A stretch of DNA of 64,000 nt from Algibacter_G agarivorans (GTDB lineage: Bacteria; Bacteroidota; Bacteroidia; Flavobacteriales; Flavobacteriaceae), in contig NZ_BAABJJ010000011.1 of assembly GCF_039543245.1 (NCBI RefSeq), positions 148,938 to 212,937 on the forward strand. The letters run 5' to 3'. The first letter of the stretch is position 1. Every line of letters begins with the position of its first letter. The position numbers and the translations under genes were made by a program. The notes beneath the pieces were generated by a model, which did no database searches, had not been told where the DNA came from, and worked only from the letters and a program-made list of their open reading frames with translations. This document shows, piece after piece, positions 9,242-17,198 of the stretch.

Positions 9242-9574
9242 CTATTTACCAAGCATCAACAATTCACTACAAACCACTTCTGTAATGTATCGTTTGTTAC
9301 CCTCTTTATCATCATAACTTCTAGAGGTTAGTTTGCCTTCAATAGCAATCTCTTTTCCTTTGGTTACATATTTTTCAATAATTTGAGCCGTTTTTCCCCA
9401 GGCAACTACATTGTGCCATTGGGTGTCTGTAATCTTTTCACCTTTATTATTGGTGTAGCTTTCATTTGTAGCAATATTAAATTTTGCTAAGGTTTTTCCT
9501 GATTCTAGATTGATGATTTCTGGATCGTTTCCTAAGTTACCAATCAACTGTACTTTGTTTCTAAGTGTGTTCAT
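9242..9574 (-). CDS. ssb: Short single-stranded DNA-binding protein
   Basis: OB-fold SSB of 110 residues. Seen: the start MNTLRNKVQLIGNLGNDPE, TQWHNVVAWGKTAQIIEKYV, KGKEIAIEGKLTSRSYDDKEG and ITEVVCSELLMLGK. The usual glycine-rich linker and acidic C-terminal tip (DDDIPF-like), which in full-length SSBs recruits partner proteins, is absent: the protein ends right after the OB fold. This suggests an accessory paralogue used in repair or DNA uptake rather than the replication SSB, but the main copy is not in the window. The 250-base upstream leader contains a CCTTGAA...TTCAAGG hairpin at 9612-9630. Confidence 0.9.
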   Translation of the reverse strand: MNTLRNKVQLIGNLGNDPEIINLESGKTLAKFNIATNESYTNNKGEKITDTQWHNVVAWGKTAQIIEKYVTKGKEIAIEGKLTSRSYDDKEGNKRYITEVVCSELLMLGK

Positions 9575-9751
9575 AATTTTAAATTTTTATCGTTAAACAG
9601 TTAATGCATTGCCTTGAACTCGTTTCAAGGTCTTTTTAATTTTACTTAATTGTCGTTTTGTAAATAAGTTACTGAAACAAGTCCAGTATAAATTCGACAC
9701 TGCAAAGATGCATCAGCTTCCAAATTTTATTCGGTTATTACTTATTTAAAA

Positions 9752-9784
9752 TCGTTTGTAAATGTTTGTAGTCGTTTGTAAATG
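9752..9784. promoter_or_regulatory. Two direct repeats spaced 20 bases, between ssb and DinB-like gene
   Basis: The 13-mer TCGTTTGTAAATG occurs at 9752-9764 and again at 9772-9784, exactly 20 bases apart, with a further TGTTTGTA between them. Two helical turns of spacing suit tandem binding of a regulator. No protein can be named. Confidence 0.35.
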
Positions 9785-9825
9785 GATAATTTTTATGTAT
9801 ATTGGCATCATAATTATTTGAAAAC

Positions 9826-10335
9826 ATGACCGTTGAATCCATAATAAGTCAATTAGAGCGAAACAGGAACGTATTTGAAACTCTTCTAACAGGCATGAAA
9901 GAAGATCAATATTTTTGGCGGCCAGCCCCAGATACATGGTGTTTACTTGAAATAGTTTGCCATTTATTTGATGAAGAACGTGAAGATTTTAGAGCTCGAG
10001 TCAAGCATACTCTTGAAAATCCATCCGAAGAATTGATACCCATAAATCCTGAAGGTTGGGTTGTTGAACGGGATTATGTTTCTAAACATTATAAGGAAAC
10101 ACTAAAGGCGTTTTTATCTGAACGTGATACCTCTATAATATGGCTAAAATCATTAAATAATAAAAATTGGGAACTGGCAGTTAAACACTCAGTACTTGGT
10201 GATCTATCTGCTAAATTATTTTTAAATAATTGGCTGGCTCATGACTATTTGCATTTGCGCCAAATAATTAGATATCAATATTTTTACTTAAAAGAAAACA
10301 GTGGGACTAATTTGCAATATGCCGGGGATTGGTAG
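9826..10335 (+). CDS. DinB family protein
   Basis: Four-helix-bundle protein of the DinB/YfiT-like superfamily, 169 residues. These proteins bind a metal with three histidines and are thiol-dependent transferases or hydrolases in known cases. Seen: WRPAPDTWCLLEIVCHLFDEE, with the first metal histidine, and the C-terminal HDYLHLRQI pair. The substrate cannot be read from sequence. It is the first of a + strand run with the GNAT, zinc and GIDE-domain genes, spaced 2-14 bases apart, so probably one transcript. Confidence 0.85.
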   Translation: MTVESIISQLERNRNVFETLLTGMKEDQYFWRPAPDTWCLLEIVCHLFDEEREDFRARVKHTLENPSEELIPINPEGWVVERDYVSKHYKETLKAFLSERDTSIIWLKSLNNKNWELAVKHSVLGDLSAKLFLNNWLAHDYLHLRQIIRYQYFYLKENSGTNLQYAGDW

Positions 10336-10349
10336 AAAATAAAGAAGAC

Positions 10350-10880
10350 ATGAAATTGCATATAGAAACCGAAAGGCTAATTTTAAGAGAACTTAGGTTA
10401 ACCGATTTAGAAGGTATGTTCGAACTCGATTCTAATCCTTCTGTTCATAAATATTTAGGAAACAAACCAGTTAAAACCAAAGAAGAATCTCAAAAAATAT
10501 TAGGTAGTATTATCAATCAATATAAAGAACGTGGTATTGGTAGATTTGCAGCTATTGAAAAATCTTCAGGCCATTTTATTGGCTGGTCCGGGATACGACT
10601 TAATACAGAATATAACATGAATGGCCATGTAAAATATTATGATGTTGGTTACAGGCTCATATCAAAATATTGGGGAAAAGGCTATGCGACTGAATCCGGA
10701 AAAGCAGCCGTAAATTATGCGTTTAGGATTCTAAAATTACCTGAACTATTTGCAATAACCGAAATAGGTAATCAAGCATCGCATAACGCGTTATTAAAAA
10801 TCGGATTAGAATATGTAGAAGACTTTTATTTTGAAGAAGAAAAACTAAACCTTCGTTGGTATAAAATAGAAAACAAATAA
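10350..10880 (+). CDS. GNAT family N-acetyltransferase (RimJ/RimL-like)
   Basis: Acetyl-CoA-dependent N-acetyltransferase of 176 residues. The ATG at 10350 gives the typical RimJ-like start MKLHIETERLILRELRLTD; an earlier in-frame TTG at 10329 overlaps the DinB-like gene. Seen: the acetyl-CoA loop region YWGKGYATESGKAAVNYAF (Q/R-x-x-G-x-G/A) and the closing HNALLKIGLEYVED. The substrate is unknown; ribosomal proteins and small amines are both possible for this family. It sits second in the small-gene run 9826-11953. Confidence 0.88.
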   Translation: MKLHIETERLILRELRLTDLEGMFELDSNPSVHKYLGNKPVKTKEESQKILGSIINQYKERGIGRFAAIEKSSGHFIGWSGIRLNTEYNMNGHVKYYDVGYRLISKYWGKGYATESGKAAVNYAFRILKLPELFAITEIGNQASHNALLKIGLEYVEDFYFEEEKLNLRWYKIENK

Positions 10881-10882
10881 TT

Positions 10883-11233
10883 ATGCAAAAACAATGCTTA
10901 GAGTGTGGCGATAAAATTATAGGCAGAATTGATAAAAAATTCTGTAGTGATGGTTGCAGAAACGCCTATAACAATAAAGTAAATAAGGATAGTAAAAATT
11001 TAATCCGAAATACAAACAATCGACTTCGCAAAAATTATAGAATTTTAGAAAGCTTAAATCCAAATCAAAAAACAAGAACCTCAAGAGCAAAACTTATTGA
11101 GGCAGGTTTCGATTTTAATTACTTTACAAGTATTTACACGACCAAAGCTGGAACTATATATTATTTTGTCTATGACCAAGGTTATTTGCCTTTAGAAGGT
11201 GATTACTATGCATTAGTAAAAAGAGAAAGCTAA
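10883..11233 (+). CDS. Small zinc-ribbon protein, function unknown
   Basis: 116 residues, starting two bases after the GNAT stop. The N-terminus has CLECGDKI then FCSDGCRNAYNN, a four-cysteine zinc-binding pattern (CxxC and CxxxC) like the DUF2116-type treble clef. The remainder is basic and then aromatic (FNYFTSIYTTKAGTIYYFVYDQGY). I do not recognise a specific function; nucleic-acid binding is possible for this fold but not shown. Confidence 0.75.
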   Translation: MQKQCLECGDKIIGRIDKKFCSDGCRNAYNNKVNKDSKNLIRNTNNRLRKNYRILESLNPNQKTRTSRAKLIEAGFDFNYFTSIYTTKAGTIYYFVYDQGYLPLEGDYYALVKRES

Positions 11234-11234
11234 T

Positions 11235-11953
11235 TTGGAAGAGGTTCTGTTGTTTCTAAAAGAAAATTTTAATGTATTAATTCCAGTTGCTATGTTTTCT
11301 GCATTTGGAGCAATAGCTGTTGTAGCTCATTATTTTAGCAGTAAGAAAATAATGCTCCGTGAGTTTAAAAAAAGCAGAAAGAAATCTATTAATAGTATTA
11401 GGGAAACCGAATATGCTAAAGTTATAGGAAAAGCAAAACATGTAAACGAACCTTTAATAGCGCCTTTAAGCGGCAGGTAATGTGTTTATTATCATGTTGT
11501 TGTAGAAGTAAAAGGGGGTGAAAGCTGGAGAAAAATTATAAACGATGAAAAAGCGCAGGATTTTTTTATTGAAAGTAATTCTGAAATGGCTATTGTGAAA
11601 ATTTCAGGAATACAAAAAAGTATGAGACGATTGTTTTTAGTAAAAGATTACAAGCGAAATTCTGGATTTAGATATGACGCTCCAGAAAAATTAAAAGCTT
11701 ATTTAAAGCAACATAATAAAAAAAGTACTGGTCTTTTGGGTATTAATAAAACCATACGTTATACAGAAGGTGTAATAGAACTGAATGAACCCATTCCATT
11801 GCAGTTAAAGGAATTGCTAAATGGAAAGTTTTAAAAAATGCTATTGAAGGCTATTCCTATTCAAAAATATTAACACTAGGGGGCACAAAAAAAGAAAAGC
11901 TTTTGATTACGGATGAACCAAAAGCTTTATTGTGGGTAATTGATAGACTTTAG
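11235..11953 (+). pseudogene. Broken GIDE-like membrane protein gene
   Basis: One reading of about 239 codons interrupted twice. From a TTG at 11235 it gives a membrane anchor (FNVLIPVAMFSAFGAIAVVAHYF) and IAPLSGR, then a TAA at 11478-11480. The same frame continues as CVYYHVVVEVKGGESW and on to LNEPIPLQLKELLNGKF, then TAA at 11832. The next base frame continues sensibly from about 11831 with NAIEGYSYSKILTLGG to LLWVIDRL and TAG at 11951. Restoring CAA for TAA at 11478 and adding one T near 11831 would rebuild a protein like the MUL1/GIDE family found as hypothetical membrane proteins in bacteria. Two independent lesions argue for a real pseudogene rather than a read error. The family assignment is moderate. 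Confidence 0.7.
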
Positions 11954-11954
11954 T

Positions 11955-12419
11955 CTATTTCCAATTTTGTCCTTTCAATTTCATGGCTGCTTTAAGTACA
12001 TCTTTCTGACTTATTTGTCCAACCAGTTTGCCGTTTTCTACAATAGGGAATCTACGGCGTTTAGCTTCTAAAAACTTATTGGCAGCATCAAAAATATTCA
12101 TATTACCATCAATGGTTTCAACATTCATAGCCATATGCTTTTCAATGGTTTTGTCTTGCATGGGCATATTATAATAACGGCTTTCGCTAATTTGTTTTAT
12201 ACAATCACCTTCAGATATGATCCCAATCAACTCATTTTTGTCATTAACTACCGGACCACCAGAAATTCTGTTATTAATTAAAGCTTGCATAACGCTTTCA
12301 ATAGTCTGGTCTGGAGTAAATGTTATCAAATCCCTGGTCATATAATCCCTAACCGTTAAAGAGGTGTCGTCGGTTGTATTTTGCTGTCTTCTAGCCCCTT
12401 GAAAACTTTTTATTCCCAT
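11955..12419 (-). CDS. Two-CBS-domain protein
   Basis: 154 residues, consisting of a short lead (MGIKSFQGARRQQNTTDD) and two CBS domains: YMTRDLITFTPDQTIESVMQ to GIISEGDCIKQI, and HMAMNVETIDGNMNIFDAAN to GQISQKDVLKA. CBS pairs bind adenosine nucleotides and regulate partner proteins; a free-standing pair like this probably senses energy state, but its partner is unknown. It ends one base from the end of the convergent broken GIDE-like gene, with no terminator between them. Confidence 0.9.
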   Translation of the reverse strand: MGIKSFQGARRQQNTTDDTSLTVRDYMTRDLITFTPDQTIESVMQALINNRISGGPVVNDKNELIGIISEGDCIKQISESRYYNMPMQDKTIEKHMAMNVETIDGNMNIFDAANKFLEAKRRRFPIVENGKLVGQISQKDVLKAAMKLKGQNWK

Positions 12420-12675
12420 AATTTATAAATATTTTAATCTTAAATATACTTATTTAATTTTAGATTTCCTAAATAAATAAGCTTTTAGATTTAATAAGTT
12501 CTTGTATTTGGGCTTTTGTAAACTGGTTATCAATATTTTAAAATGTTCAAGATATTTGGGTTTTCACATCCTAATTTAATAGATTATTCACATCTCTTAA
12601 AATAAATTAGCATTCTTTTAAGGGTTTAAATATTAATTTTTTATAGTTTTAGCCCACAAAAAATAAACATTTAAG

Positions 12676-13389
12676 ATGAAAAAATTATTTGGATTGCTTT
12701 TATTGGTAAGTAGCTTTATGTTGAGTGCTCAAACGAGCTCAGAATTAATAGCACATTATGAGACTTATTATAAGCAAATGAGGGCGCAAGGAGATGTGCA
12801 AGGGATTATAAATGGGATGACACATTTAAATATATTGTCGCCTTCTCAAGCAAGAGAAGATACATTAGCTTACATATATATGAATGAAAACAAGTTCATG
12901 CAAGCACTTAACACCATTGGAATTGAAAAAAACGCTACGGATTCTGATATTTCAGTTGAGGTTAAAGCCATATCGTTAAAATCTGTAAAGCAGCCAAAAT
13001 TAGCAATTGGATTCTTCGAGGAATTATTTAAAAGAGGGCCAAACGCATTGATAGCTTATGAATTGGCAGAGCTTAGCATGCAAATTCAGAATTTAACTGA
13101 AGCAGAAAAACATATTGCTTATGGTTTAGCAAATGCTAAAGATGATGAGAAGAAAGCGTTTTATGAAACTCAAACCCCTTATGAGGTGCCTTTGAAATCA
13201 GCTTTTATGTATTTAAATGCAATACATATTTTTAATAAGGATAAAAAAACAAATATTGATGCAGCAGTTGATGTTTTGGATGCCGCTTTAAAAACAGCAC
13301 CTAACTTTAATTTAATTCAGTTAACAAAAAATGAGTTATTAAGACAAAAACAAGTCTTACAAACTCAAGCAGCACAGTCTAAAAACTAA
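12676..13389 (+). CDS. Secreted TPR-like protein
   Basis: 237 residues with a clear Sec signal peptide (MKKLFGLLLLVSSFMLSAQ, cut after SAQ), so it is periplasmic or exported. The rest is helical with tetratricopeptide-like pairs, for example EDTLAYIYMNENKFMQALNTI, YELAELSMQIQNLTEAEKHI and NIDAAVDVLDAALKTAPNFN. It resembles hypothetical flavobacterial proteins with no assigned role. It stands alone and has its own terminator. Confidence 0.85.
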   Translation: MKKLFGLLLLVSSFMLSAQTSSELIAHYETYYKQMRAQGDVQGIINGMTHLNILSPSQAREDTLAYIYMNENKFMQALNTIGIEKNATDSDISVEVKAISLKSVKQPKLAIGFFEELFKRGPNALIAYELAELSMQIQNLTEAEKHIAYGLANAKDDEKKAFYETQTPYEVPLKSAFMYLNAIHIFNKDKKTNIDAAVDVLDAALKTAPNFNLIQLTKNELLRQKQVLQTQAAQSKN

Positions 13390-13407
13390 TAACTTTAATA
13401 TATAAGC

Positions 13408-13443
13408 AAAAAGGTCGGTTCTAATTTAGAACTGACCTTTTTG
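13408..13443 (+). terminator. Intrinsic terminator after the TPR-like gene
   Basis: Stem AAAAAGGTCGGTTCT pairs with AGAACTGACCTTTTT (one mismatch), with a 5-base loop and a T tract, 19 bases after the stop codon. Confidence 0.85.
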
Positions 13444-13553
13444 TTTGAAATACAATTATTTGGGGCAAGGTAAACTCATGCTTTTACTTAATGGCCATTT
13501 TTGCCAACTAATAAACAAATAAAACAGAAAGGGGGTAAAAAGAATATAATTAA

Positions 13554-13650
13554 CACGAATAAAAAATCTTTAGATTTTTTAAAAATTAGTGTAGATTACT
13601 TTTGTATTTAATCCATAATAAACAAAAGATTAGTGTATTCATGGCATTTT
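13554..13650. repeat. Dispersed repeat, copy 1
   Basis: A 40-base block running from CACGAATAAAAAATCT to AAAAATTAGTGTA (13554-13593) recurs with a few changes at 46166-46204. Next to it here is ATTAGTGTATTCATGG, whose complement CCATGAATACACTAAT stands beside the second copy. It lies in a 287-base gene-free stretch and encodes no plausible protein. Confidence 0.65.
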
Positions 13651-13676
13651 TAATAAAGTATGCGTTTGCCAGTTAT

Positions 13677-14204
13677 TTATGGTTTTTCAATAGAACGACT
13701 GTCAAATTCTATTTTTTTATTCATTTGCATATTCAGATTGGAAAAAGACACCAAAAACTCTTTAATAACAGCTATAAGCTCTTCCTTACTTGTTGTAGAT
13801 AAATTTGATAAACTTTCAAGTTTATAAAGTTTCGTTTCTAATACTAAAATTCTTGCCGTTATGGATGCAGAGTTAACTTGCTCTGGTATATTGCTTTTTA
13901 GTTCTTTTAAAAGTAATTTAATAACGGTTTTATTATCATTAAAAAAGCTTAAATCCCCTTTTTTAACATCTGTTATAAGATCTTGTAGTTGCGAATATTC
14001 TACCCAATCTTCAATGGTGTCCTCGGTTTTCAAATCTAAAGCATACTCAACATATTTTATTTTAGAAATGTCTTTTTCGGTTATTTCTTGTCTAATACTT
14101 TGCTCAGTGGCATCTGCAGATGTGTTTTCTTGAGTCTTTTTACAGGAAAAACATAAAATAAATAGACTAATTACAAATAAGATTTTATTGTGCATGGGTT
14201 TCAT
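13677..14204 (-). CDS. Lipoprotein, function unknown
   Basis: 175 residues with a lipoprotein signal: hydrophobic ILFVISLFILCFSC followed by KK, where the second cysteine would be lipidated. The mature part is mostly charged helix (DISKIKYVEYALDLKTEDTI, then KTVIKLLLKELKSN) with no domain I recognise. MKPMHNK or the internal MHNK four codons in could be the start. Likely periplasm-facing. Its upstream region is occupied by a dispersed repeat. Confidence 0.75.
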   Translation of the reverse strand: MKPMHNKILFVISLFILCFSCKKTQENTSADATEQSIRQEITEKDISKIKYVEYALDLKTEDTIEDWVEYSQLQDLITDVKKGDLSFFNDNKTVIKLLLKELKSNIPEQVNSASITARILVLETKLYKLESLSNLSTTSKEELIAVIKEFLVSFSNLNMQMNKKIEFDSRSIEKP

Positions 14205-14259
14205 TTAAAATGATAGGATACAAAGATATAGTAATAGAACTCATTTAAACTTTTTCAAT

Positions 14260-14400
14260 TGGCTAAAAAATTGCCCTTTAGCACCCATTTTTTGTCTTTT
14301 TTTCGTTCCGTAGCGATGCTATGCAACTCAAAAAAACCTTCAACTGGTCACAAAACGACTAATTTTCGCCTCAATCCAAAAAGTTTAATTAGTTCATAGT
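14260..14400. repeat. Dispersed ~150-base repeat, copy 1
   Basis: Shared landmarks in order with the stretch at 47386-47560: TTTTTGTCTTTTT, then CTCCGTA- or TTCCGTA-, then a GCTAT palindromic centre, then TCAAAAAAACCTT or TTTAAAAAAGTCTT, CAAAA...ACT...TTTT-GC-TCAATC, and AAAAAGTTTAA-...GTTC. The 309-base gap 14205-14513 otherwise shows only AT-rich leader for the downstream gene. Confidence 0.55.
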
Positions 14401-14513
14401 TTATTTTTTAACTAAATAAGACATTAGCAAATTAAAAATATTTGCACTTTAAAATGTGATATTATCAATAAAATCTTGTTAATTTTGAATAATTCTTACA
14501 ATAATGATTTTAA

Positions 14514-15485
14514 ATGGGTTCTAAAATATTAATTATTGGTGCTTGTGGGCAAATTGGTTCGGAATTAACATATAAGTTGCGACACATTTATGGTGACGAT
14601 AATGTCATTGCAAGCGATATTAGTTATAGCAATAAAGAAATTGTTAATTCTGGTATTTTTGAAATTGTTGATGCCCAAGATTATGCAAGCGTTAAAACGT
14701 GTATTGAAAAATTTAAGATAGATACCGTTTATTTAATGGCAGCAATGCTAAGTGCAACTGGCGAAAAATACCCGGTCAAGGCATGGGATTTAAACACCTC
14801 GTCCTTATTTCACGTATTAAACCTTGCTAAAGCTAAGTTTATTAAAAAAATATTTTGGCCTTCTAGTATTGCGGTTTTTGGCCCGACAACCCCAACAGAA
14901 TACACCCCGCAATATACCGTTATGGAGCCAACAACGGTTTACGGGATTACTAAACAAGTTGGGGAGCGTTGGTGTGAGTATTACCATAATAAATATAATG
15001 TAGATGTAAGGAGTCTGCGTTATCCAGGTATTATTAGTTGGAAAACATTACCAGGCGGAGGCACTACGGATTATGCTGTTGAAATTTATCATAAAGCTAT
15101 AACCGATAAATTTTATGATTGTTTTTTGAAAACAGATACCAAACTTCCTATGATGTTTATGGATGATGCTATTAAAGCGACTATTGATATTATGAAAGCT
15201 AAACCGAGTGCCGTTAAAATTAGGTCGTCATACAATCTTGCAGCCATAAGTTTTACACCAAGAGAAGTTGCGGCATGTATTAAAAAACATATTCCGGAGT
15301 TTAAAATAGTTTATAACCCAGATTACAGACAGCAAATTGCCAACAGTTGGCCAAAAAGTATAAATGACTCTTATGCAAGACAAGATTGGAGCTGGAAACA
15401 TGCCTTTTCTTTAGAGGGTATTACGGAAGAAATGCTTTTTCAGCTGAACAAAAGGTATAATGGAATTTTAAGGAAGTCTCATTAG
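14514..15485 (+). CDS. SDR-type L-threonine 3-dehydrogenase (NAD epimerase family)
   Basis: 323 residues of the extended short-chain dehydrogenase fold, cytosolic. Seen: NAD-binding ILIIGACGQIGSELTYKL at the start, the catalytic YGITK (Y-x3-K) with an upstream SSIAVFGPTTP, and the substrate-side RYPGIISWKTLPGGGTTDYA, a sequence typical of UDP-galactose-epimerase-like threonine dehydrogenases described in Flavobacterium and Cupriavidus. The reaction would be oxidation of threonine to 2-amino-3-oxobutyrate. No 2-amino-3-ketobutyrate CoA ligase (kbl) is nearby, so the pathway partner is elsewhere. The start ATG fits the Rossmann motif. Confidence 0.85.
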   Translation: MGSKILIIGACGQIGSELTYKLRHIYGDDNVIASDISYSNKEIVNSGIFEIVDAQDYASVKTCIEKFKIDTVYLMAAMLSATGEKYPVKAWDLNTSSLFHVLNLAKAKFIKKIFWPSSIAVFGPTTPTEYTPQYTVMEPTTVYGITKQVGERWCEYYHNKYNVDVRSLRYPGIISWKTLPGGGTTDYAVEIYHKAITDKFYDCFLKTDTKLPMMFMDDAIKATIDIMKAKPSAVKIRSSYNLAAISFTPREVAACIKKHIPEFKIVYNPDYRQQIANSWPKSINDSYARQDWSWKHAFSLEGITEEMLFQLNKRYNGILRKSH

Positions 15486-15567
15486 TTCAATATAAAGCAC
15501 ACAATTAAAGATGAAGTTTTTATTAAAATTCTTTAGTTGTATATTTGGAACCCAAATCTTAATAATT

Positions 15568-16158
15568 ATGCTTCAAAATTTCTGGTTTAATGTCGAATAT
15601 GGTATCAATCATGTACTTGATATTAATGCTTACGACCACGTTTTATTTTTAATTGTATTAACCGTTCCTTACGTTTTTAAAAACTGGAAACGTGTCTTGT
15701 TGCTCGTTTCTATGTTTACCTTGGGGCATACGTTGTCTCTGGTTTTAGCAGCCTACAATGTGGTAACAGTAAATGCTGCAGTGGTTGAATTTTTAATACC
15801 CATCACAATATTGATTGTCGCCCTTTTTAATGTATTTACCTCTGGAAAAGGTGCGCAACGAGAAAAAGTAGGTGTTTTGTTTTTGTCTACACTATTCTTT
15901 GGTTTGGTACATGGATTAGGCTTTGCGCGCGAATTTAAAATGCTATTAGGAGACACCGATAATAAATTAGTGCTATTATTAGAGTTCGCCTTAGGTATAG
16001 AGCTGGCTCAAATCATTATTGTGTTCATCGTTTTATTTTTAGGATATGTGGTGCAAACTATTTTTAGGTTTACAAAGCGCGACTGGATTATGGTTATTTC
16101 TGCTATTGTTGTTGGTTTGGTTATTCCTATGATTTTGAATAGCGACTTTTTGTCTTAA
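15568..16158 (+). CDS. HupE/UreJ-like membrane protein
   Basis: Integral membrane protein of about 196 residues if started at the internal ATG 15568 (MLQNFWFNVEYGINHVLDIN). The upstream ATG at 15511 adds 19 residues and is less like the family. Seen: GINHVLDINAYDHVLFLIVL with the conserved His and Asp, TLGHTLSLVL, and HGLGFAREF, the histidine-rich positions of the HupE/UreJ_2 family, plus five or six hydrophobic helices. Members are suspected nickel or cobalt permeases, but this flavobacterial branch is not linked to hydrogenase or urease, and none is visible here. Confidence 0.78.
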   Translation: MLQNFWFNVEYGINHVLDINAYDHVLFLIVLTVPYVFKNWKRVLLLVSMFTLGHTLSLVLAAYNVVTVNAAVVEFLIPITILIVALFNVFTSGKGAQREKVGVLFLSTLFFGLVHGLGFAREFKMLLGDTDNKLVLLLEFALGIELAQIIIVFIVLFLGYVVQTIFRFTKRDWIMVISAIVVGLVIPMILNSDFLS

Positions 16159-16168
16159 AATTTTATTT

Positions 16169-16747
16169 GGGCGTTACCACAAGGGTCGGGCTATCCGTTA
16201 CAATCTTTTCATGTGCTGAACTTGTTTTAGTATCTTATCAAGTGTGTCAATCACATAATAATTATATTTCAATCAAATATTTAGTAAGCACATAAAAAGG
16301 ATTTCCACTGCTATCCCTAACGCGTTTGTTTGTCATGTTCAGTTCTTAATTCGAAGATTTTGTATAGTCAGCTATAAAACCTTTTTTTTTCTCTGTGAAT
16401 CATTGCGAATTCTCCGAGGAACTCTGTGAAATAAGAATTTTAATAATATCTCAATCTCTAACGGGAAACCAGTTCAAGAACAAACTTTCGTAAAACTTTA
16501 ACGAACTTACGTTGTAATTAAAATACGAACTAACTATATTCGTTATATTGAGTAGCGTTAAGGATAGAAGCGGCATCCTTTTTTGTGTTGTACTAAAAGT
16601 TTTAAGCAATATCAATACTTTAATGTACAGAATTCCCTTGATGAGATACTGAAACAAGTTCAGCACAAGAAAGATATAGCGTATAGCCTGACCCGAATTG
16701 TTCTAAAGTTTAAATGATAACTTAAAGCTTTGAATGAGGGTAACGCC
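16169..16747. repeat. Inverted pair of REP-like sequences enclosing ~380 bases
   Basis: The left arm (16169 onward) reads GGGCGTTACCACAAGGGTCG, GGCTAT, then GTGCTGAACTTG up to TATCTTATCAAG near 16242. The right arm (16638-16747) is the reverse complement of the same series: CTTGATGAGATACTG, AAGTTCAGCAC, GCCTGACCCG, GGGTAACGCC. The interior (about 16250-16636) carries CTCTGTGAA-type phrases and no convincing gene; a 71-codon frame inside is not supported. A third partial copy of the end is at 61272-61294. It fills the whole 608-base gap. Confidence 0.7.
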
Positions 16748-16766
16748 ATAATTATAAAATAAATTA

Positions 16767-17198
16767 ATGCCAGAAAACAAACAACTTAAGTACGATAAGG
16801 CTTATTTGAGAATTGCACAGGAGTGGGGTAAATTGTCTTACTGCAACCGCAGACAAGTTGGAGCTATTATTGTAAAGGATAGAATGATAATTTCAGACGG
16901 GTACAATGGTACGCCATCAGGGTTTGAGAATTTTTGTGAAGATGATGAAGGCTACACCAAATGGTATGTATTGCATGCCGAGGCCAATGCTATTTTAAAA
17001 GTGGCATCATCAACACAGTCGTGCAAAGGTGCAACACTTTATATAACCATGTCGCCTTGTAAAGAATGTAGTAAATTAATACACCAAGCTGGTGTTGTAA
17101 AAGTGGTTTATAACAAGGCTTATAAAGACGATTCTGGATTAAAATTCTTGAAAAAAGCAGGAATTGAACTTGAATTAATCGAAGATTTAAAAGCGTAA
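16767..17198 (+). CDS. dCMP deaminase (ComEB-like)
   Basis: 143-residue zinc-dependent deaminase that converts dCMP to dUMP for thymidylate synthesis. Seen: the zinc motif HAEANAIL (His, with the catalytic Glu) and SPCKECSKLIHQAG (PCxxC), plus NRRQVGAIIVKDRMIISDGYNGTPSGFENF, which is diagnostic for deoxycytidylate deaminases. Its stop overlaps the start of the S41 protease gene (TAATG), so the two are translationally coupled. Confidence 0.93.
   Translation: MPENKQLKYDKAYLRIAQEWGKLSYCNRRQVGAIIVKDRMIISDGYNGTPSGFENFCEDDEGYTKWYVLHAEANAILKVASSTQSCKGATLYITMSPCKECSKLIHQAGVVKVVYNKAYKDDSGLKFLKKAGIELELIEDLKA

Noticed and set aside
11235..11834. Two separate small genes (11235-11480 and 11586-11834)
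   Set aside because: Both are in the same frame, parted by one TAA, and the sequence between reads well; one broken gene is simpler.
13602..13802. Plus-strand 66-codon frame
   Set aside because: Consists of repeat sequence and the antisense of the lipoprotein's 3' end.
16451..16666. Minus-strand 71-codon frame inside the 16169-16747 element
   Set aside because: Includes the repeat arm, no family likeness and no start context.
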